NCBI RefSeq assembly: GCF_035934735.1
Contig: NZ_CP142396.1
Span: 1,488,001 to 1,552,000, forward strand
DNA: 64,000 nt
Reading direction: 5' to 3'
From: Sedimentibacter sp. MB31-C6
GTDB taxonomy: Bacteria > Bacillota > Clostridia > Tissierellales > Sedimentibacteraceae
Part shown: positions 17,819 to 27,697 of the stretch, piece by piece
How positions within the stretch are numbered: the stretch's first letter is position 1
Layout: each line of letters starts with the position of its first letter
Position numbers and translations under genes: made by a program
The notes under the pieces: generated by a model
Told to the model about the DNA's origin: nothing
The model's input: the letters and a program-made list of their open reading frames with translations, nothing else
Database searches by the model: none

Positions 17819-18445
17819 ATGGAAAATATTAAATTTGTAGAGCCTCATAATATTGAAAAAAGAAGTTTTGAAATGATACAGGAAGAAATGGGAGAAATAC
17901 AACTTGATAAGGAAATAGAGCCCATAGTAAAAAGGGTAATACATACTTCAGCAGATTTTGATTATTTAGACAATATGTGTTTCTCAAAAAATGCTGTAAA
18001 AAAGGCCAAGGAAGCTTTAAAAAATGGTGCAACAATCATTACTGATACAAACATGGCGTATTCAGGAATAAATAAAAAGGCAGCGGAAAAATACGGAGTG
18101 AACATACATTGCTTCATGGCGGATGAGGATGTGGCTAAAGAAGCCATGGAACGTGGAGAAACAAGGGCTACTGTTTCCATGGAGAGGGCATCAAAGATAC
18201 AAGGCCCTATAATTTTTGCCATAGGCAATGCTCCCACAGCTTTAATAAAACTTTATGAAATGATAAAGGCAGGTATATTTAAGCCTGATGTTATTATCGG
18301 TGTCCCTGTTGGATTTGTAAATGTAGTTGAAGCAAAAGAGCTCATAATGAGCTTGGAAAATGTGGAATACATTGTTGCAAAAGGCAGAAAGGGAGGCAGT
18401 AATATTGCTGCAGCCATATGCAATGCCTTATTGTACAACATCTAA
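17819..18445 (+). CDS. cbiC: Cobalt-precorrin-8X methylmutase CbiC
   Basis: 208 residues. RRVIHTSADFDYLDNM (here KRVIHTSADFDYLDNM) contains the catalytic His, and ITDTNMAYSGINKKAAEKYG and GNAPTALIKLYEMIKAG are conserved. It moves the C11 methyl to C12, giving cobyrinate. The gene is set between two palindromic intergenic repeats but remains in the same transcription direction. Confidence 0.93.
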   Translation: MENIKFVEPHNIEKRSFEMIQEEMGEIQLDKEIEPIVKRVIHTSADFDYLDNMCFSKNAVKKAKEALKNGATIITDTNMAYSGINKKAAEKYGVNIHCFMADEDVAKEAMERGETRATVSMERASKIQGPIIFAIGNAPTALIKLYEMIKAGIFKPDVIIGVPVGFVNVVEAKELIMSLENVEYIVAKGRKGGSNIAAAICNALLYNI

Positions 18446-18451
18446 AGGTAT

Positions 18452-18497
18452 GGGGACACACCTCTAAAGTAGGAGTGAACTTTAGAGGATTGTCCGC
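18452..18497. repeat. REP-like hairpin between cbiC and cbiL
   Basis: CCTCTAAAGT (18461-18470) pairs perfectly with ACTTTAGAGG (18479-18488). The stem is extended by GGACA (18454) and TGTCC (18491). Like the hairpin at 17763 it starts with a GGACAC sequence and lacks a T-run. Confidence 0.45.
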
Positions 18498-18522
18498 AAA
18501 AATCAAAATCAAAGGAGAAATT

Positions 18523-19221
18523 ATGTTTTACGGTATAGGAGTAGGTATAGGAAACAGTCAAACTGTAACCAAAAAAGCAATAGATGTATTGGATGAGCTG
18601 GATATTTTGTATGTACCAACAGCTAAAAAAGCTGAAAATTTCAGCTCAGCACACAGTATTGTAAAAGATTATATTAATAAAAGAACAATAATTAAAGCTA
18701 GACATTTTCCAATGAATTATAATTCAGAAGAGCTTCAAAAAGCTTGGAATGAAATTGCTTCTGAAATAATTAGGGATGTGTCAGAGGGCAATAAAGTAGG
18801 ATTTGTTACTATTGGCGACCCGATGGTTTACAGTACATATATTTATTTATTAAGAATACTAAAGGATAAAATTAAAGTAACAACAATACCTGGTATAGCA
18901 TCATTTTTGGATATTGCTTGTAATAATAATTTTCCATTAGTGGAGGGAGAGGATCCGTTAATAATTTTACCTGCTACTATGGGAATAGAAAAACTTAGGA
19001 ATTATATTAAAAATGAAAATTCAATTGTTTTAATGAAGGTTTACAACAATTTTGATGAAGTTATTAAAATGCTCATTGAAGAAAATCTTGAAAATCATTC
19101 CATAGTTGTAAGCAATTCGTCAAAAAATGAAGAAGTAATATATGAGAATATTAAAGATATTAAAAAATCTGATGTTTCTTATTTTACCACTATATTAATA
19201 AATAAAAGATGGGAGATATGA
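18523..19221 (+). CDS. cbiL: Precorrin-2/cobalt-factor II C20-methyltransferase CbiL
   Basis: 232 residues from ATG 18523, which has AAAGGAGA 5-8 nt upstream; the longer frame from 18418 would read through the palindromic repeat. FYGIGVGIGNSQTVTKKAI is a CbiL-type start, and FVTIGDPMVYSTYIYLL is the conserved SAM loop. It methylates C20. Its stop overlaps the cbiH start (ATGA). Confidence 0.9.
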   Translation: MFYGIGVGIGNSQTVTKKAIDVLDELDILYVPTAKKAENFSSAHSIVKDYINKRTIIKARHFPMNYNSEELQKAWNEIASEIIRDVSEGNKVGFVTIGDPMVYSTYIYLLRILKDKIKVTTIPGIASFLDIACNNNFPLVEGEDPLIILPATMGIEKLRNYIKNENSIVLMKVYNNFDEVIKMLIEENLENHSIVVSNSSKNEEVIYENIKDIKKSDVSYFTTILINKRWEI

Positions 19222-19964
19222 TGATATATGTTGTAGGAATAGGTCCCGGAGGTCATGAAACAATGACGCATGAAGCAAGGTCAACAATTCAAAAATCAGA
19301 TGTCATTGTTGGATATAAAACATATATAGATCTGATTAAGGACTTAATTAAGGAAAAGCAAGTGGTTTCAAATGGTATGAAGCAGGAAATAGATAGGGTT
19401 AAAAAGGCCGTTGAAATTTCGAAAACGGGCAAAACAGTTGCAGTTATAAGTTCTGGAGATGCAGGAGTATATGGCATGGCTGGATTGGTTTTAGAAATGG
19501 CGGAAGAAGAAAAAGTGGAAATAATAAGCGGTGTAACAGCATCAACAGCTGCAGCAGCAGTACTTGGAGCCCCTTTGATGCATGATTTTTGTCACATAAG
19601 TTTAAGCGATTTATTAACACCATTAGAATTAATATACAAGAGAATTGAATTGGCATCAGAAGGTGATTTTGTTATATGTCTTTACAATCCAAGGAGCAAG
19701 GGTAGACCAGATTATTTGAAAAATGCTTTTGAAATAATGAGAAAATTTAAATCAGGTTCTACTCCTGTAGGAATAGTTAAAAATGCAGAAAGAGAAAATC
19801 AAGAAGTACATATTTGCACCATTGATACAATTGATTATGAATTAGTTGACATGTTAAGTATAGTAATAGTTGGCAACGGCTCAACATATATAAAGAATAA
19901 TACAATTATTACTAAAAGAGGTTATGAAAACAAACTAAAAGGAGAAAGAAATGAAGAAATTTAA
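19218..19964 (+). CDS. cbiH: Cobalt-factor III C17-methyltransferase CbiH
   Basis: 248 residues. IYVVGIGPGGHETMTHEA and SSGDAGVYGMAGLVLEM are signature loops of CbiH/CobJ, the ring-contracting C17 methylase. CLYNPRSKGRPDYL is also family-specific. Candidate starts are 19209, 19218 and 19221; 19218 gives the usual ATGA overlap with cbiL. The stop codon region overlaps the next gene by 14 bp. Confidence 0.92.
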   Translation: MMIYVVGIGPGGHETMTHEARSTIQKSDVIVGYKTYIDLIKDLIKEKQVVSNGMKQEIDRVKKAVEISKTGKTVAVISSGDAGVYGMAGLVLEMAEEEKVEIISGVTASTAAAAVLGAPLMHDFCHISLSDLLTPLELIYKRIELASEGDFVICLYNPRSKGRPDYLKNAFEIMRKFKSGSTPVGIVKNAERENQEVHICTIDTIDYELVDMLSIVIVGNGSTYIKNNTIITKRGYENKLKGERNEEI

Positions 19965-21003
19965 TGTTTTAAAGATTATGTTAACAATTTTAATGATGAC
20001 GGTTTTGTTTGCAGGATGTAGCAAAGAAGTAGATAACAAAACTGGACAGCCTGCAGAAGAAAATAAGCCTGTAGAAGAAGCTCAAAATGAAGGAGATGCT
20101 GAAAAATCTGCTGCATCAGATTACGGTGTAATAATTAATGAAGAAGATATATTGTTTACTGATAGATCAGGAGAAGAAGTAACAATTAAAAAGAATCCTC
20201 AAAGGGTAGTAGTATTACAAAATTCCCTATTAGAGATGTGGGATCAGGCAGGTGGAGTTGTTGTAGGAAGAGTTGAAGAATCTGAAGATAAAAAAGTTGA
20301 AAATGCGATATCAGCAGAAGTTGTAGGTGCAATGGGTGCTCCGAGTCTTGAAAAGATATTATCTTTGCAACCTGATTTAGTTATTGTAGCCAGCAGTTAT
20401 ACTGCACAAAGAGAAATGATACCGTCTCTAAAGCAAAATAACATACAAGTAATTGATTTAGAAAATAACCTTTTAGAGGACTATTATAAAACAGTAAGAC
20501 TGTTTACAGCAATTACTGAAAGAGAAGATTTGTATGAAAATCATGTAAATAACATACAAAAGAAAGTAGATGAAATAGTTTCAAAAGCACCTAAAGATAA
20601 AAACTATAAAGCAGTAATAATGTTTGCTACATCTAAAAGTATCACTGTAAGAGATTCAAACACTATGGTTGGTGAAATGGTAAAAGATTTAAATGTTATT
20701 AATATATCTGACTCTGCAGATACAGGAGTAGACACAAAGACCTTTAGCATGGAAAAAATATTACAGGAAGATCCAGATTTCATTTTTGTACAAACAATGG
20801 GAAGTGATTTGGAAAAAATAACTGAAAGATTAAAAGCAGATGCTTTGGACAATCCTGCATGGGCATCACTTACAGCAGTTAAGGAAGACAGATACATTGT
20901 TCTTCCAAAGGATTTATATTTGTACAAGCCTAATGACAGATATCCTGAGGCATATGAAGGTTTAGCAAAAATGATTTACCCAGAAGTGTTTGGAGAATAT
21001 TAA
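19951..21003 (+). CDS. BtuF/FepB-like ABC substrate-binding lipoprotein
   Basis: 350 residues. A lipoprotein signal peptide ends at the lipobox LFAGC. After an acidic/charged linker, RVVVLQNSLLEMWDQAG and LEKILSLQPDLVIVAS are typical of the two-lobed binding proteins of the iron-siderophore/B12 class. Given its location inside a B12-regulated cluster the ligand is probably a corrinoid, but this is inference. A permease and ATPase follow. Confidence 0.82.
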   Translation: MKKFNVLKIMLTILMMTVLFAGCSKEVDNKTGQPAEENKPVEEAQNEGDAEKSAASDYGVIINEEDILFTDRSGEEVTIKKNPQRVVVLQNSLLEMWDQAGGVVVGRVEESEDKKVENAISAEVVGAMGAPSLEKILSLQPDLVIVASSYTAQREMIPSLKQNNIQVIDLENNLLEDYYKTVRLFTAITEREDLYENHVNNIQKKVDEIVSKAPKDKNYKAVIMFATSKSITVRDSNTMVGEMVKDLNVINISDSADTGVDTKTFSMEKILQEDPDFIFVQTMGSDLEKITERLKADALDNPAWASLTAVKEDRYIVLPKDLYLYKPNDRYPEAYEGLAKMIYPEVFGEY

Positions 21004-21014
21004 TAGTTACTAAA

Positions 21015-21046
21015 AGAGATTCTTCATTTTGATTTGAAGAATCTCT
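21015..21046 (+). terminator. Hairpin between binding protein and permease
   Basis: AGAGATTCTTCA pairs with TGAAGAATCTCT across an 8-nt loop. The missing T-run suggests mRNA stabilisation or partial attenuation. Confidence 0.45.
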
Positions 21047-21077
21047 AAATGTTAAGTAAAGGCTGGTAAAAATTAAA

Positions 21078-22082
21078 ATGACAAACTGCGTCAAAAAAAA
21101 GGATAGAATAAAAAAAAGTGTTATTTTAATTATTTGCATTTGTTTTTCAATAGTAGGTTTTTTTATAAGTATAATGAATGGTGCAGTAAAAATATCACCT
21201 AATGAAATTGTTAATGCCATACTCTTTGAAGAAGCAACCGTGAATTATCAAATAATTTGGAATGTGAGATTGCCAAGAACAATTGTAGCATCATTAGTTG
21301 GAACATGTCTTGCCTTATCGGGCTGCATACTTCAAGGAGTAATGAGAAATCCTCTGGCAGGTCCTAACATTATAGGTGTTTCATCAGGTGCAGGTCTTAT
21401 GACATTAGTAATTCTAATTATTTTTCCTGAGTATTATTTTTTAGCTCCTTTAGGTGCTTTTACTGGAGCACTTTTAGCCACACTTTTTATTTATTTTTTA
21501 GCATGGAAAGAAGGTGCGGCAACAAATAGGCTAATTCTAGCAGGTGTGGCAGTTTCATCTTTGTTGGGAGCAGGAAATAATGCCATAATGACTTTCTATC
21601 CTGATAAGGTTTCAGGAGTAATAGGATTTATGGTGGGAGGGTTGTCATCTACTAATTAGAAGCATGTAAATATGATAATTCCATATGCAATTATTGGAAT
21701 AATACTTCTTTTATTCGTTTTAAACAAATTAAATATACTTATGCTCGGAGATGAGGTAGCAACAGGACTTGGCTTAAATGTAGAAGCAACAAGATTTTTC
21801 TTTATTATAATTTCTTCATTACTTGCAGGAGCTGCTATAAGTGTGGTGGGATTACTTGGCTTTGTAGGTCTAATAGTTCCTCATATAACAAGATTGTTCA
21901 TAGGTTCTGATTACAGGTACTTGCTTCCTGCAACTATTTTTACAGGTTCAGCAGTTGTTGTTTTATGCGATACTCTAGCAAGAGTAATGTTTGCTCCTGT
22001 TGAAATACCGGTAGGAATTATAATGTCAGCCTTAGGAGCCCCATTTTTCTTGTATTTATTAAGAAGGAAGAAGGAACATTAA
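21078..22082 (+). pseudogene. BtuC/FecCD-type permease interrupted by an in-frame amber codon
   Basis: The frame encodes a normal-length (334-codon) FecCD permease except for TAG at 21657-21659. Before the stop: ALSGCILQGVMRNPLAGPNI and the SGAGLM segment. After it, in the same frame: KHVNMIIPYAII and VGLLGFVGLIVPHITRL, the conserved motif that meets the ATPase. The stop sits where homologs often have Trp (SW.HV), so TGG to TAG is the simplest change. If real, the importer is inactive unless the codon is suppressed. A start at ATG 21672 without a clear ribosome site could make only the C-terminal half. Confidence 0.8.
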
Positions 22083-22865
22083 ATGGAATTAAAAGTTGAA
22101 AACTTAAATGTAAACTATGATGATAAAAAAATTCTAAAGGATATAAGTTTTAATGTTAAAAATGGAGAAATAGTAACTATTATAGGGCCTAACGGCTCTG
22201 GCAAATCCACCCTTATTAAATCAATTAGCCGTTATTTAAAGCCTGCAAGTGGAAAAATTTATTTGAATAAAGTCAATATCAATCAAATAAATACAAAGGA
22301 AATTGCAAGAAACCTTGCTGTATTGCCACAGGTAAAAGGTGTGTCATCAGACATTTCCATTGAAGAATTAGTGTCCTATGGACGCTTTCCACACCTTAAA
22401 TTTGGAAGAAGACTTGGCATTGAGGACAAAGAAATTATTTCATGGGCATTAGAAAAGACGGGATTAATGGAAATGAAGGACAGATATGTTGTTACTCTTT
22501 CAGGAGGAGAAAGGCAAAGAGCGTGGATTGCAATGTCTCTTGCGCAAAAACCTAAGATATTGCTCCTTGATGAGCCTACAACATTTCTTGATATTTGTTA
22601 CCAATTAGAAACATTGGAGCTAGTGAAGGAGCTAAATAAAACATTGGGTATAACTGTGGTTATGGTGCTTCATGATTTAAATCAAGCAGCCAGATATTCA
22701 GATAATATATTGGTTATAAATAATGGTGAGTTATGGGAATATGGGGAGCCTTGTAAGGTTATAAGCGAAGGATTACTCAAACATATTTTTAAAATAGATG
22801 CAGATATATATGAAGATAAAATAAATAATTGCCCATACTTTATTCCAAGAAAAATTACGGCATAA
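22083..22865 (+). CDS. BtuD/FecE-type ABC transporter ATPase
   Basis: 260 residues. Walker A IGPNGSGKSTLIKSI, signature LSGGERQRAWIAMSL, and Walker B ILLLDEPTTFLD are intact, with a HDLNQAARYSD switch region. It starts one base after the permease stop. It is expected to power corrinoid or siderophore import with the preceding binding protein and the interrupted permease. Confidence 0.88.
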   Translation: MELKVENLNVNYDDKKILKDISFNVKNGEIVTIIGPNGSGKSTLIKSISRYLKPASGKIYLNKVNINQINTKEIARNLAVLPQVKGVSSDISIEELVSYGRFPHLKFGRRLGIEDKEIISWALEKTGLMEMKDRYVVTLSGGERQRAWIAMSLAQKPKILLLDEPTTFLDICYQLETLELVKELNKTLGITVVMVLHDLNQAARYSDNILVINNGELWEYGEPCKVISEGLLKHIFKIDADIYEDKINNCPYFIPRKITA

Positions 22866-22878
22866 GGGAAGTGATTAA

Positions 22879-23715
22879 ATGATTGAAATACAAAGTCTTA
22901 GCAAAAAATTCAATGATTTTACTGCTGTAAATAATGTGGATTTATCTATAGAATCAGGTGAATTTATTGGAATTTTAGGACCAAATGGAGCAGGAAAAAC
23001 TACCATAATAAAAATTCTCACAGGTTTGTTAAAGCCTACAGCAGGAAATGTAGTCATTAACGGCAGTTTAATGAGTAGAAATAATAAGAAAATTAAAGGT
23101 ATTATGGGCATAGTTCCCCAGTATTCAAATTTAGACAAGGAGCTTACTGTTTATGAGAATTTAGTTTTTGCTGCAAAATTATTCAAAGTTGATAATTACA
23201 AAGATAAAATAAATGAACTTTTAGAGTTTGTAGAGTTGTTAGATTTTAAAGACAGAATTGTAACAAATTTATCCGGAGGTATGGTAAGGAGACTTACAAT
23301 TGCCAAAGCACTTATAAACGATCCGGATATTATTATACTTGATGAACCAACAGTAGGAATAGATTTAAATGGCAGAAGAAAAATATGGGATATTTTAAAA
23401 TATATGAAAGCGAAGAATAAGACTGTACTACTGACTACTCACTATATTGAGGAAGCAGAATATCTGTGCAACAGGGTATGTTTAATAGATAAAGGAACAA
23501 TTATTCAAGATAGTACGCCAGATATTTTAAAGAAACAGTTAGGTATCTATACTGTTGAGTACTTTGACGAAGAGGCAAAGACAATATATAAATTCTTTGA
23601 AAGTAAACAAGAGGCTATAAATTATTCTGCAGGTATAGAAAGCTTAAATTATACAATTAGAGATACAACATTGGAAGATGTTTTTTACAATTTTACAAAT
23701 AGGAAGGTATTATGA
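22879..23715 (+). CDS. ABC-2-type exporter ATPase
   Basis: 278 residues of the DrrA/CcmA class. Walker A LGPNGAGKTTIIKIL, Q-loop PQYSNLDKELTVYEN, signature LSGGMVRRLTIAKAL and Walker B IIILDEPTVGID are present. The substrate is unknown. It overlaps the next permease gene by 4 bp. This pair sits inside the cobalamin run and may export a metal or intermediate, but nothing in the sequence says so. Confidence 0.85.
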   Translation: MIEIQSLSKKFNDFTAVNNVDLSIESGEFIGILGPNGAGKTTIIKILTGLLKPTAGNVVINGSLMSRNNKKIKGIMGIVPQYSNLDKELTVYENLVFAAKLFKVDNYKDKINELLEFVELLDFKDRIVTNLSGGMVRRLTIAKALINDPDIIILDEPTVGIDLNGRRKIWDILKYMKAKNKTVLLTTHYIEEAEYLCNRVCLIDKGTIIQDSTPDILKKQLGIYTVEYFDEEAKTIYKFFESKQEAINYSAGIESLNYTIRDTTLEDVFYNFTNRKVL

Positions 23716-24305
23716 TGGAAATAGTTACAGTTCTGTGGAGAGAATATTTGTTTTTTAAAAGACGAATTGCAAGAATTACTTTATCTGCCATCATGAGTCC
23801 TATTTTATATCTTATTGCATTTGGATGGGGATTGGGAAAAGATGTTGTAGTTGAAGGTTCAACATACATGCATTTCATCATACCAGGTATTATAGCCATA
23901 ACTACCATGAATACAGGCTTCAATGCAGTATCATCAAGAATAATTACATCAAAATTGTATGAAAGAAGTTTTGAGTATTACCTTACCTCTCCCATAAGTA
24001 TGCCGCTCATGTCCTTAGGATATGCTGCCGCTTTATCAATTGAAAGCCATTATGATATGGGCAGATTTAACACATATATTATGACTCCAATGTCATTTCT
24101 TTGCGGAACATTTTTTTCTTTGGAGAATCTGCCTGATGTAATAAAGGCAATTATTGGTATTTTGCCTCTCTCACATGCTTCTGTATCTCTTAGAAGCATT
24201 GTATTAAAAGGGAATTTTTATCATAAATCTATTGCAGTTTTGTTGATATATGCAGTTTTATTGTATTTAGTAGGCGTGAAAATGAGTTATAGGGAAATGA
24301 AATAA
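23712..24305 (+). pseudogene. ABC-2-type permease with an internal deletion
   Basis: 197 residues; related permeases have about 250. The N-terminal part (REYLFFKRRIARITLSAIMS to TSPISMPLMSLGY) and the C-terminal part (SIESHYDMGRFNTYIMTPMSFLCGTFFSLENLP onward; key SIESHYDMGRFN and MTPMSFLCGTFF) are well preserved, but about 55 residues that should hold two central membrane helices are missing at the join near 24020-24035. The frame is kept. The protein is probably non-functional. Confidence 0.6.
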
Positions 24306-24325
24306 ATAAAATTACTGGAGGAAAT

Positions 24326-25102
24326 ATGAAAAAGGCTATAGTTGTTGCAAGTTTTGGATGTTCAATAAAAGATTCAAGAGAAAAATATATAGAAACAATT
24401 GAAAATGCTGTAAAGGATACATATAGGGATATTGATTGCTTCAGAGTGTTTACATCGGAAATCATAAGAAAAAAGATGAAGAGAGAAGAAAACTTGGACA
24501 TACACAACATGAAAAGTTGTTTACAGATGTTGAAAGAAGGCGGCTACACTCATGTATATGTTTCAGTTACACACGTAATACCGGGAGTTGAGTATGAAAA
24601 AGTATTAAGAGCGGTTAGTGAATATATAAATGATTTTGAAGAAATAAAAGTAGCAAGAACATTTTTAGATGAGCATTTGGGAAATGATGAAATTAATGTT
24701 ATAAAATCTTACATAAAGACTGATTTACAGGATGAGGAAGCCATTATTTTGGTGGGACACGGCTCGCACCATGATTCACATAAATACTATGAGGAAGTTG
24801 AGAAGCTTCTGAGAAATCATGTTAAAAATTCATATGTAGTGAGCATTGAAGGCAATCCGTTTATTGATGACATAATAGATGAATTAAAGAGAAGAAAGTA
24901 TACAAAAATTTATCTCTATCCATTTTTAATAGTTTCAGGAGACCATGCATTAAATGATATTGGATCAGATGATGATGAATCAATAAAATCTATACTTTCC
25001 GGTAATGGTTTTGATGTAGAAATGTTTTTTACCGGGCTTGGAGAAAACAGAAATGCTATTAATTTATTTGTTGATAGATTAAATGAGATTATAACTGTAT
25101 AA
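24326..25102 (+). CDS. cbiK: Sirohydrochlorin cobaltochelatase CbiK
   Basis: 258 residues. CbiK inserts Co2+ into sirohydrochlorin, the first committed step of the anaerobic pathway. The likely metal ligands are the His residues in [19 protein letters not shown] and [10 protein letters not shown], matching the CbiK pattern. [15 protein letters not shown] is a typical start. The ATG is preceded by TGGAGG. It stands directly before the cobalt transporter genes. Confidence 0.93.
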   Translation: MKKAIVVASFGCSIKDSREKYIETIENAVKDTYRDIDCFRVFTSEIIRKKMKREENLDIHNMKSCLQMLKEGGYTHVYVSVTHVIPGVEYEKVLRAVSEYINDFEEIKVARTFLDEHLGNDEINVIKSYIKTDLQDEEAIILVGHGSHHDSHKYYEEVEKLLRNHVKNSYVVSIEGNPFIDDIIDELKRRKYTKIYLYPFLIVSGDHALNDIGSDDDESIKSILSGNGFDVEMFFTGLGENRNAINLFVDRLNEIITV

Positions 25103-25139
25103 ATTTAATAGTACAGTTAAAATAAAAAAGGAGGAAAAA

Positions 25140-25865
25140 ATGAAAAAAAGATTTATGTTATGTCTGGCATTGATGTCAGTAATGCTATTATCACCAAATT
25201 ATATTTTCGGTATGCACATTATGGAAGGATTTTTGCCTGTTGGGTGGGCAATATTCTGGATGGCGGCGAGTTTGCCATTTGTTATACTAGGTATGAGAAC
25301 AATATCTAAAACTTTTAAGGAAAATCCAAATCAAAAATTATTATTTGCTTTAGTAACTGCTTTTGTATTTATTTTATCTGCTCTTAAAATGCCTTCGGTA
25401 ACAGGAAGCACATCCCATCCTACGGGAACAGGTCTTGGTGCAATATTGTTCGGGCCTATGCCTATGGCAGTATCAGGTCTTATAGTACTTTTGTTTCAGG
25501 CGCTTTTGTTGGCTCACGGAGGCATAAGCACACTGGGAGCAAATGTATTTTCAATGGCTATTGTAGGACCATTTGTATCATATTTTGTATACAAGCTTCT
25601 AAAAGGCACTAATAAAAAGGTTGCTGTATTTATGGCTGCAGCTTTAGGAGATTTATTAACATATGTGGTAACATCCATACAGCTTGCTTTAGCACATCCA
25701 GATGCTGTAAGTGGTGTAATGGGATCATTAACTAAGTTTTTAAGCATATTTGCAGTTACTCAGATTCCCCTAGCCGTAGCTGAAGGAATTTTAACAGTAA
25801 TAGTCTTTGATTTAATTGTTAATTATCAAAAAGAGGGAGGATACCAGCTTGAAAGAATCAACTAG
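25140..25865 (+). CDS. cbiM: ECF cobalt transporter component CbiM
   Basis: 241 residues. A cleavable signal peptide precedes [16 protein letters not shown], whose exposed N-terminal Met-His binds cobalt in CbiM. Several membrane helices follow, with [19 protein letters not shown] and [14 protein letters not shown] conserved. With CbiN, CbiQ and CbiO it forms the group I energy-coupling-factor cobalt importer. Confidence 0.94.
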   Translation: MKKRFMLCLALMSVMLLSPNYIFGMHIMEGFLPVGWAIFWMAASLPFVILGMRTISKTFKENPNQKLLFALVTAFVFILSALKMPSVTGSTSHPTGTGLGAILFGPMPMAVSGLIVLLFQALLLAHGGISTLGANVFSMAIVGPFVSYFVYKLLKGTNKKVAVFMAAALGDLLTYVVTSIQLALAHPDAVSGVMGSLTKFLSIFAVTQIPLAVAEGILTVIVFDLIVNYQKEGGYQLERIN

Positions 25866-26139
25866 AAATATTTTATTGATTTTAGTATTAATTATAATGG
25901 TGGCAGTGCCATTGTTAGTTTTACAAGACGCTGAATTTGGAGGAGCTGATGGACAGGCAGAGGAAGTTATAACGGAGATAAATTCTGACTATGAGCCATG
26001 GTTCAGTCCATTAATTGAACCAGCCAGTGGCGAAATTGAAAGCTTGCTGTTCTCACTGCAAGCAGCAATTGGAGCAGGAGTCATAGGATATTTCTATGGT
26101 CTTGTAAGAGGGAAGCGATTAGCAGGAAATAAAAATTAA
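25849..26139 (+). CDS. cbiN: ECF cobalt transporter component CbiN
   Basis: 96 residues from TTG 25849, which has GGGAGG 8 nt upstream; an ATG at 25816 lies in cbiM without a ribosome site. Two membrane helices flank the extracytoplasmic [14 protein letters not shown] and [21 protein letters not shown]; both motifs are CbiN hallmarks. It overlaps cbiM by 17 bp. Confidence 0.9.
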   Translation: MKESTRNILLILVLIIMVAVPLLVLQDAEFGGADGQAEEVITEINSDYEPWFSPLIEPASGEIESLLFSLQAAIGAGVIGYFYGLVRGKRLAGNKN

Positions 26140-26155
26140 TTAAAGAAGGTATAAA

Positions 26156-26857
26156 ATGCTTATTATAGATAGATTTGCATACACCAATAAATTCAGTAAT
26201 TTAAATCCTTGTTTAAAGGTAATAATTTCATTGCTTTTGATATTATTATCAATTGTCAATTCAAACATATATGTTTTATGTTTCATGATTGCAGGAAATA
26301 TTTTAACTACAATATTTGGTGCGGGAATTCCAAAAAAGTCATATATTAAGATGATTGCGGCTCCTGCAGTATATCTTATAATAAGCATTTTTGCCATAAT
26401 ATTTACTTTTGGTTTCTCAGATATTGTGCATTCAGAAAACTTTGTTTATTTAAAACAATTCCGATTTTTAAAATTTTATATAGGCTTGGCGGAAGGATCA
26501 GTCAAAAACGGACTTACCTTGGGATTGAAATCTTTAAGCGGTATAGCAAGCATGTATTTTCTCATACTTACTACCCCTTGCAGCCAGCAGATTAAAGTTA
26601 TGAAAAAAGCTAAATTGCCGGTTGTATTTATTGAACTATATGTATTGACATATAGATTTATAGCAATATTTTTTGAAGAAGCGATTTTAATTCATACTGC
26701 TCAAAAAATGAGGTTTGGATACAGCAATTATAAAAATTCAATGAATTCATTGGCAGTGCTGATTAAAGTACTGTTTGTGCGAATAATGAAAAGGTACAAG
26801 GATATGCAATCAATATTGGAAATAAAGCATTTTGATGGTAACTTTTATACAGATTAA
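26156..26857 (+). CDS. cbiQ: ECF cobalt transporter membrane component CbiQ
   Basis: 233 residues with several membrane helices (ISLLLILLSIVNSNIYVLCF; YLIISIFAIIFTFGF). KMRFGYSNYKNS and the region ending RYKDMQSILEIKHFDG are the ATPase-coupling helices of CbiQ/EcfT proteins. It begins 16 bp after cbiN. Confidence 0.9.
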   Translation: MLIIDRFAYTNKFSNLNPCLKVIISLLLILLSIVNSNIYVLCFMIAGNILTTIFGAGIPKKSYIKMIAAPAVYLIISIFAIIFTFGFSDIVHSENFVYLKQFRFLKFYIGLAEGSVKNGLTLGLKSLSGIASMYFLILTTPCSQQIKVMKKAKLPVVFIELYVLTYRFIAIFFEEAILIHTAQKMRFGYSNYKNSMNSLAVLIKVLFVRIMKRYKDMQSILEIKHFDGNFYTD

Positions 26858-26887
26858 GAATTAATAGATTTATAAAGCGGGTGCATT

Positions 26888-27679
26888 ATGTTAAAAACTG
26901 AAAATGTAACATATGTTTATGAGGACAATACTGTAGCTTTAAAAGATGTAAATATAGATTTAACTAAAGGTAAGAAAATAGGAATAGTGGGCTCAAACGG
27001 ATCTGGGAAATCAACATTGTTCATGATCTTTTTAGGACTGTTGAAACCTACTGAAGGCAGAGTAATTTTCAATGAAAATGAATTGCAATATGATAAAAAT
27101 ACATTGACTAAACTAAGAAAAAACGCAGGAATAGTATTTCAAGACCCTGATAAACAAATATTTTTCTCCAGCGTATTTGATGATGTGGCTTTTGCTCTTC
27201 GAAATCTCAAGTTTGAAGAAAATGAAGTGAATAAAAGAGTTAACGAAGCAATGGAAAAAACTAATATATCTCACTTGCAAAATAAACCTGTACATTTTTT
27301 AAGTTATGGTCAAAAAAAGAACGTATCTATTGCCGGTGTAATTGCAATAGATCATAAGCTCATGTTTTTTGATGAGCCCACAGCAGGGCTTGATTACAAA
27401 TCAAAAGAAAATGTAAAAAGCATACTTGAGAACATTGCAGCTACAGAAGAGAAATCCATTGTAGTTTCAAGTCATGATATGAATTTTATATATGAAATCT
27501 GCGACTATATATATGTCCTGAACAAAGGGCATGTGCTGTCTCACGGAATAAAGGAAGAAATATTTCTGAATAAAGAAATTTTAGATAAAGCAGAGTTAGA
27601 GGAACCATTTTTAGTTAAAGTCCATAAATATTTAGGAAAGCCTCTATACAAAAGCGAAGATGAATTATTCATAAATTAA
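26888..27679 (+). CDS. cbiO: ECF cobalt transporter ATPase CbiO
   Basis: 263 residues. Walker A VGSNGSGKSTLFMIF, Q-loop VFQDPDKQIFFSSVFDDVAF, signature LSYGQKKNVSIAGV and Walker B LMFFDEPTAGLD are intact. The LSYGQKK signature is usual in CbiO. It completes cbiMNQO. Confidence 0.93.
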   Translation: MLKTENVTYVYEDNTVALKDVNIDLTKGKKIGIVGSNGSGKSTLFMIFLGLLKPTEGRVIFNENELQYDKNTLTKLRKNAGIVFQDPDKQIFFSSVFDDVAFALRNLKFEENEVNKRVNEAMEKTNISHLQNKPVHFLSYGQKKNVSIAGVIAIDHKLMFFDEPTAGLDYKSKENVKSILENIAATEEKSIVVSSHDMNFIYEICDYIYVLNKGHVLSHGIKEEIFLNKEILDKAELEEPFLVKVHKYLGKPLYKSEDELFIN

Positions 27680-27697
27680 AATCAAGTGAGGTAAAAG

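Noticed and set aside
18418-18522. Longer start for cbiL
   Set aside because: It would translate a palindromic intergenic repeat and the end of cbiC; AAAGGAGA before 18523 decides the start.
21657-21659. TAG in the permease as pyrrolysine
   Set aside because: The position is commonly Trp in homologs and a single base change explains the stop; no pyl genes are in the window.
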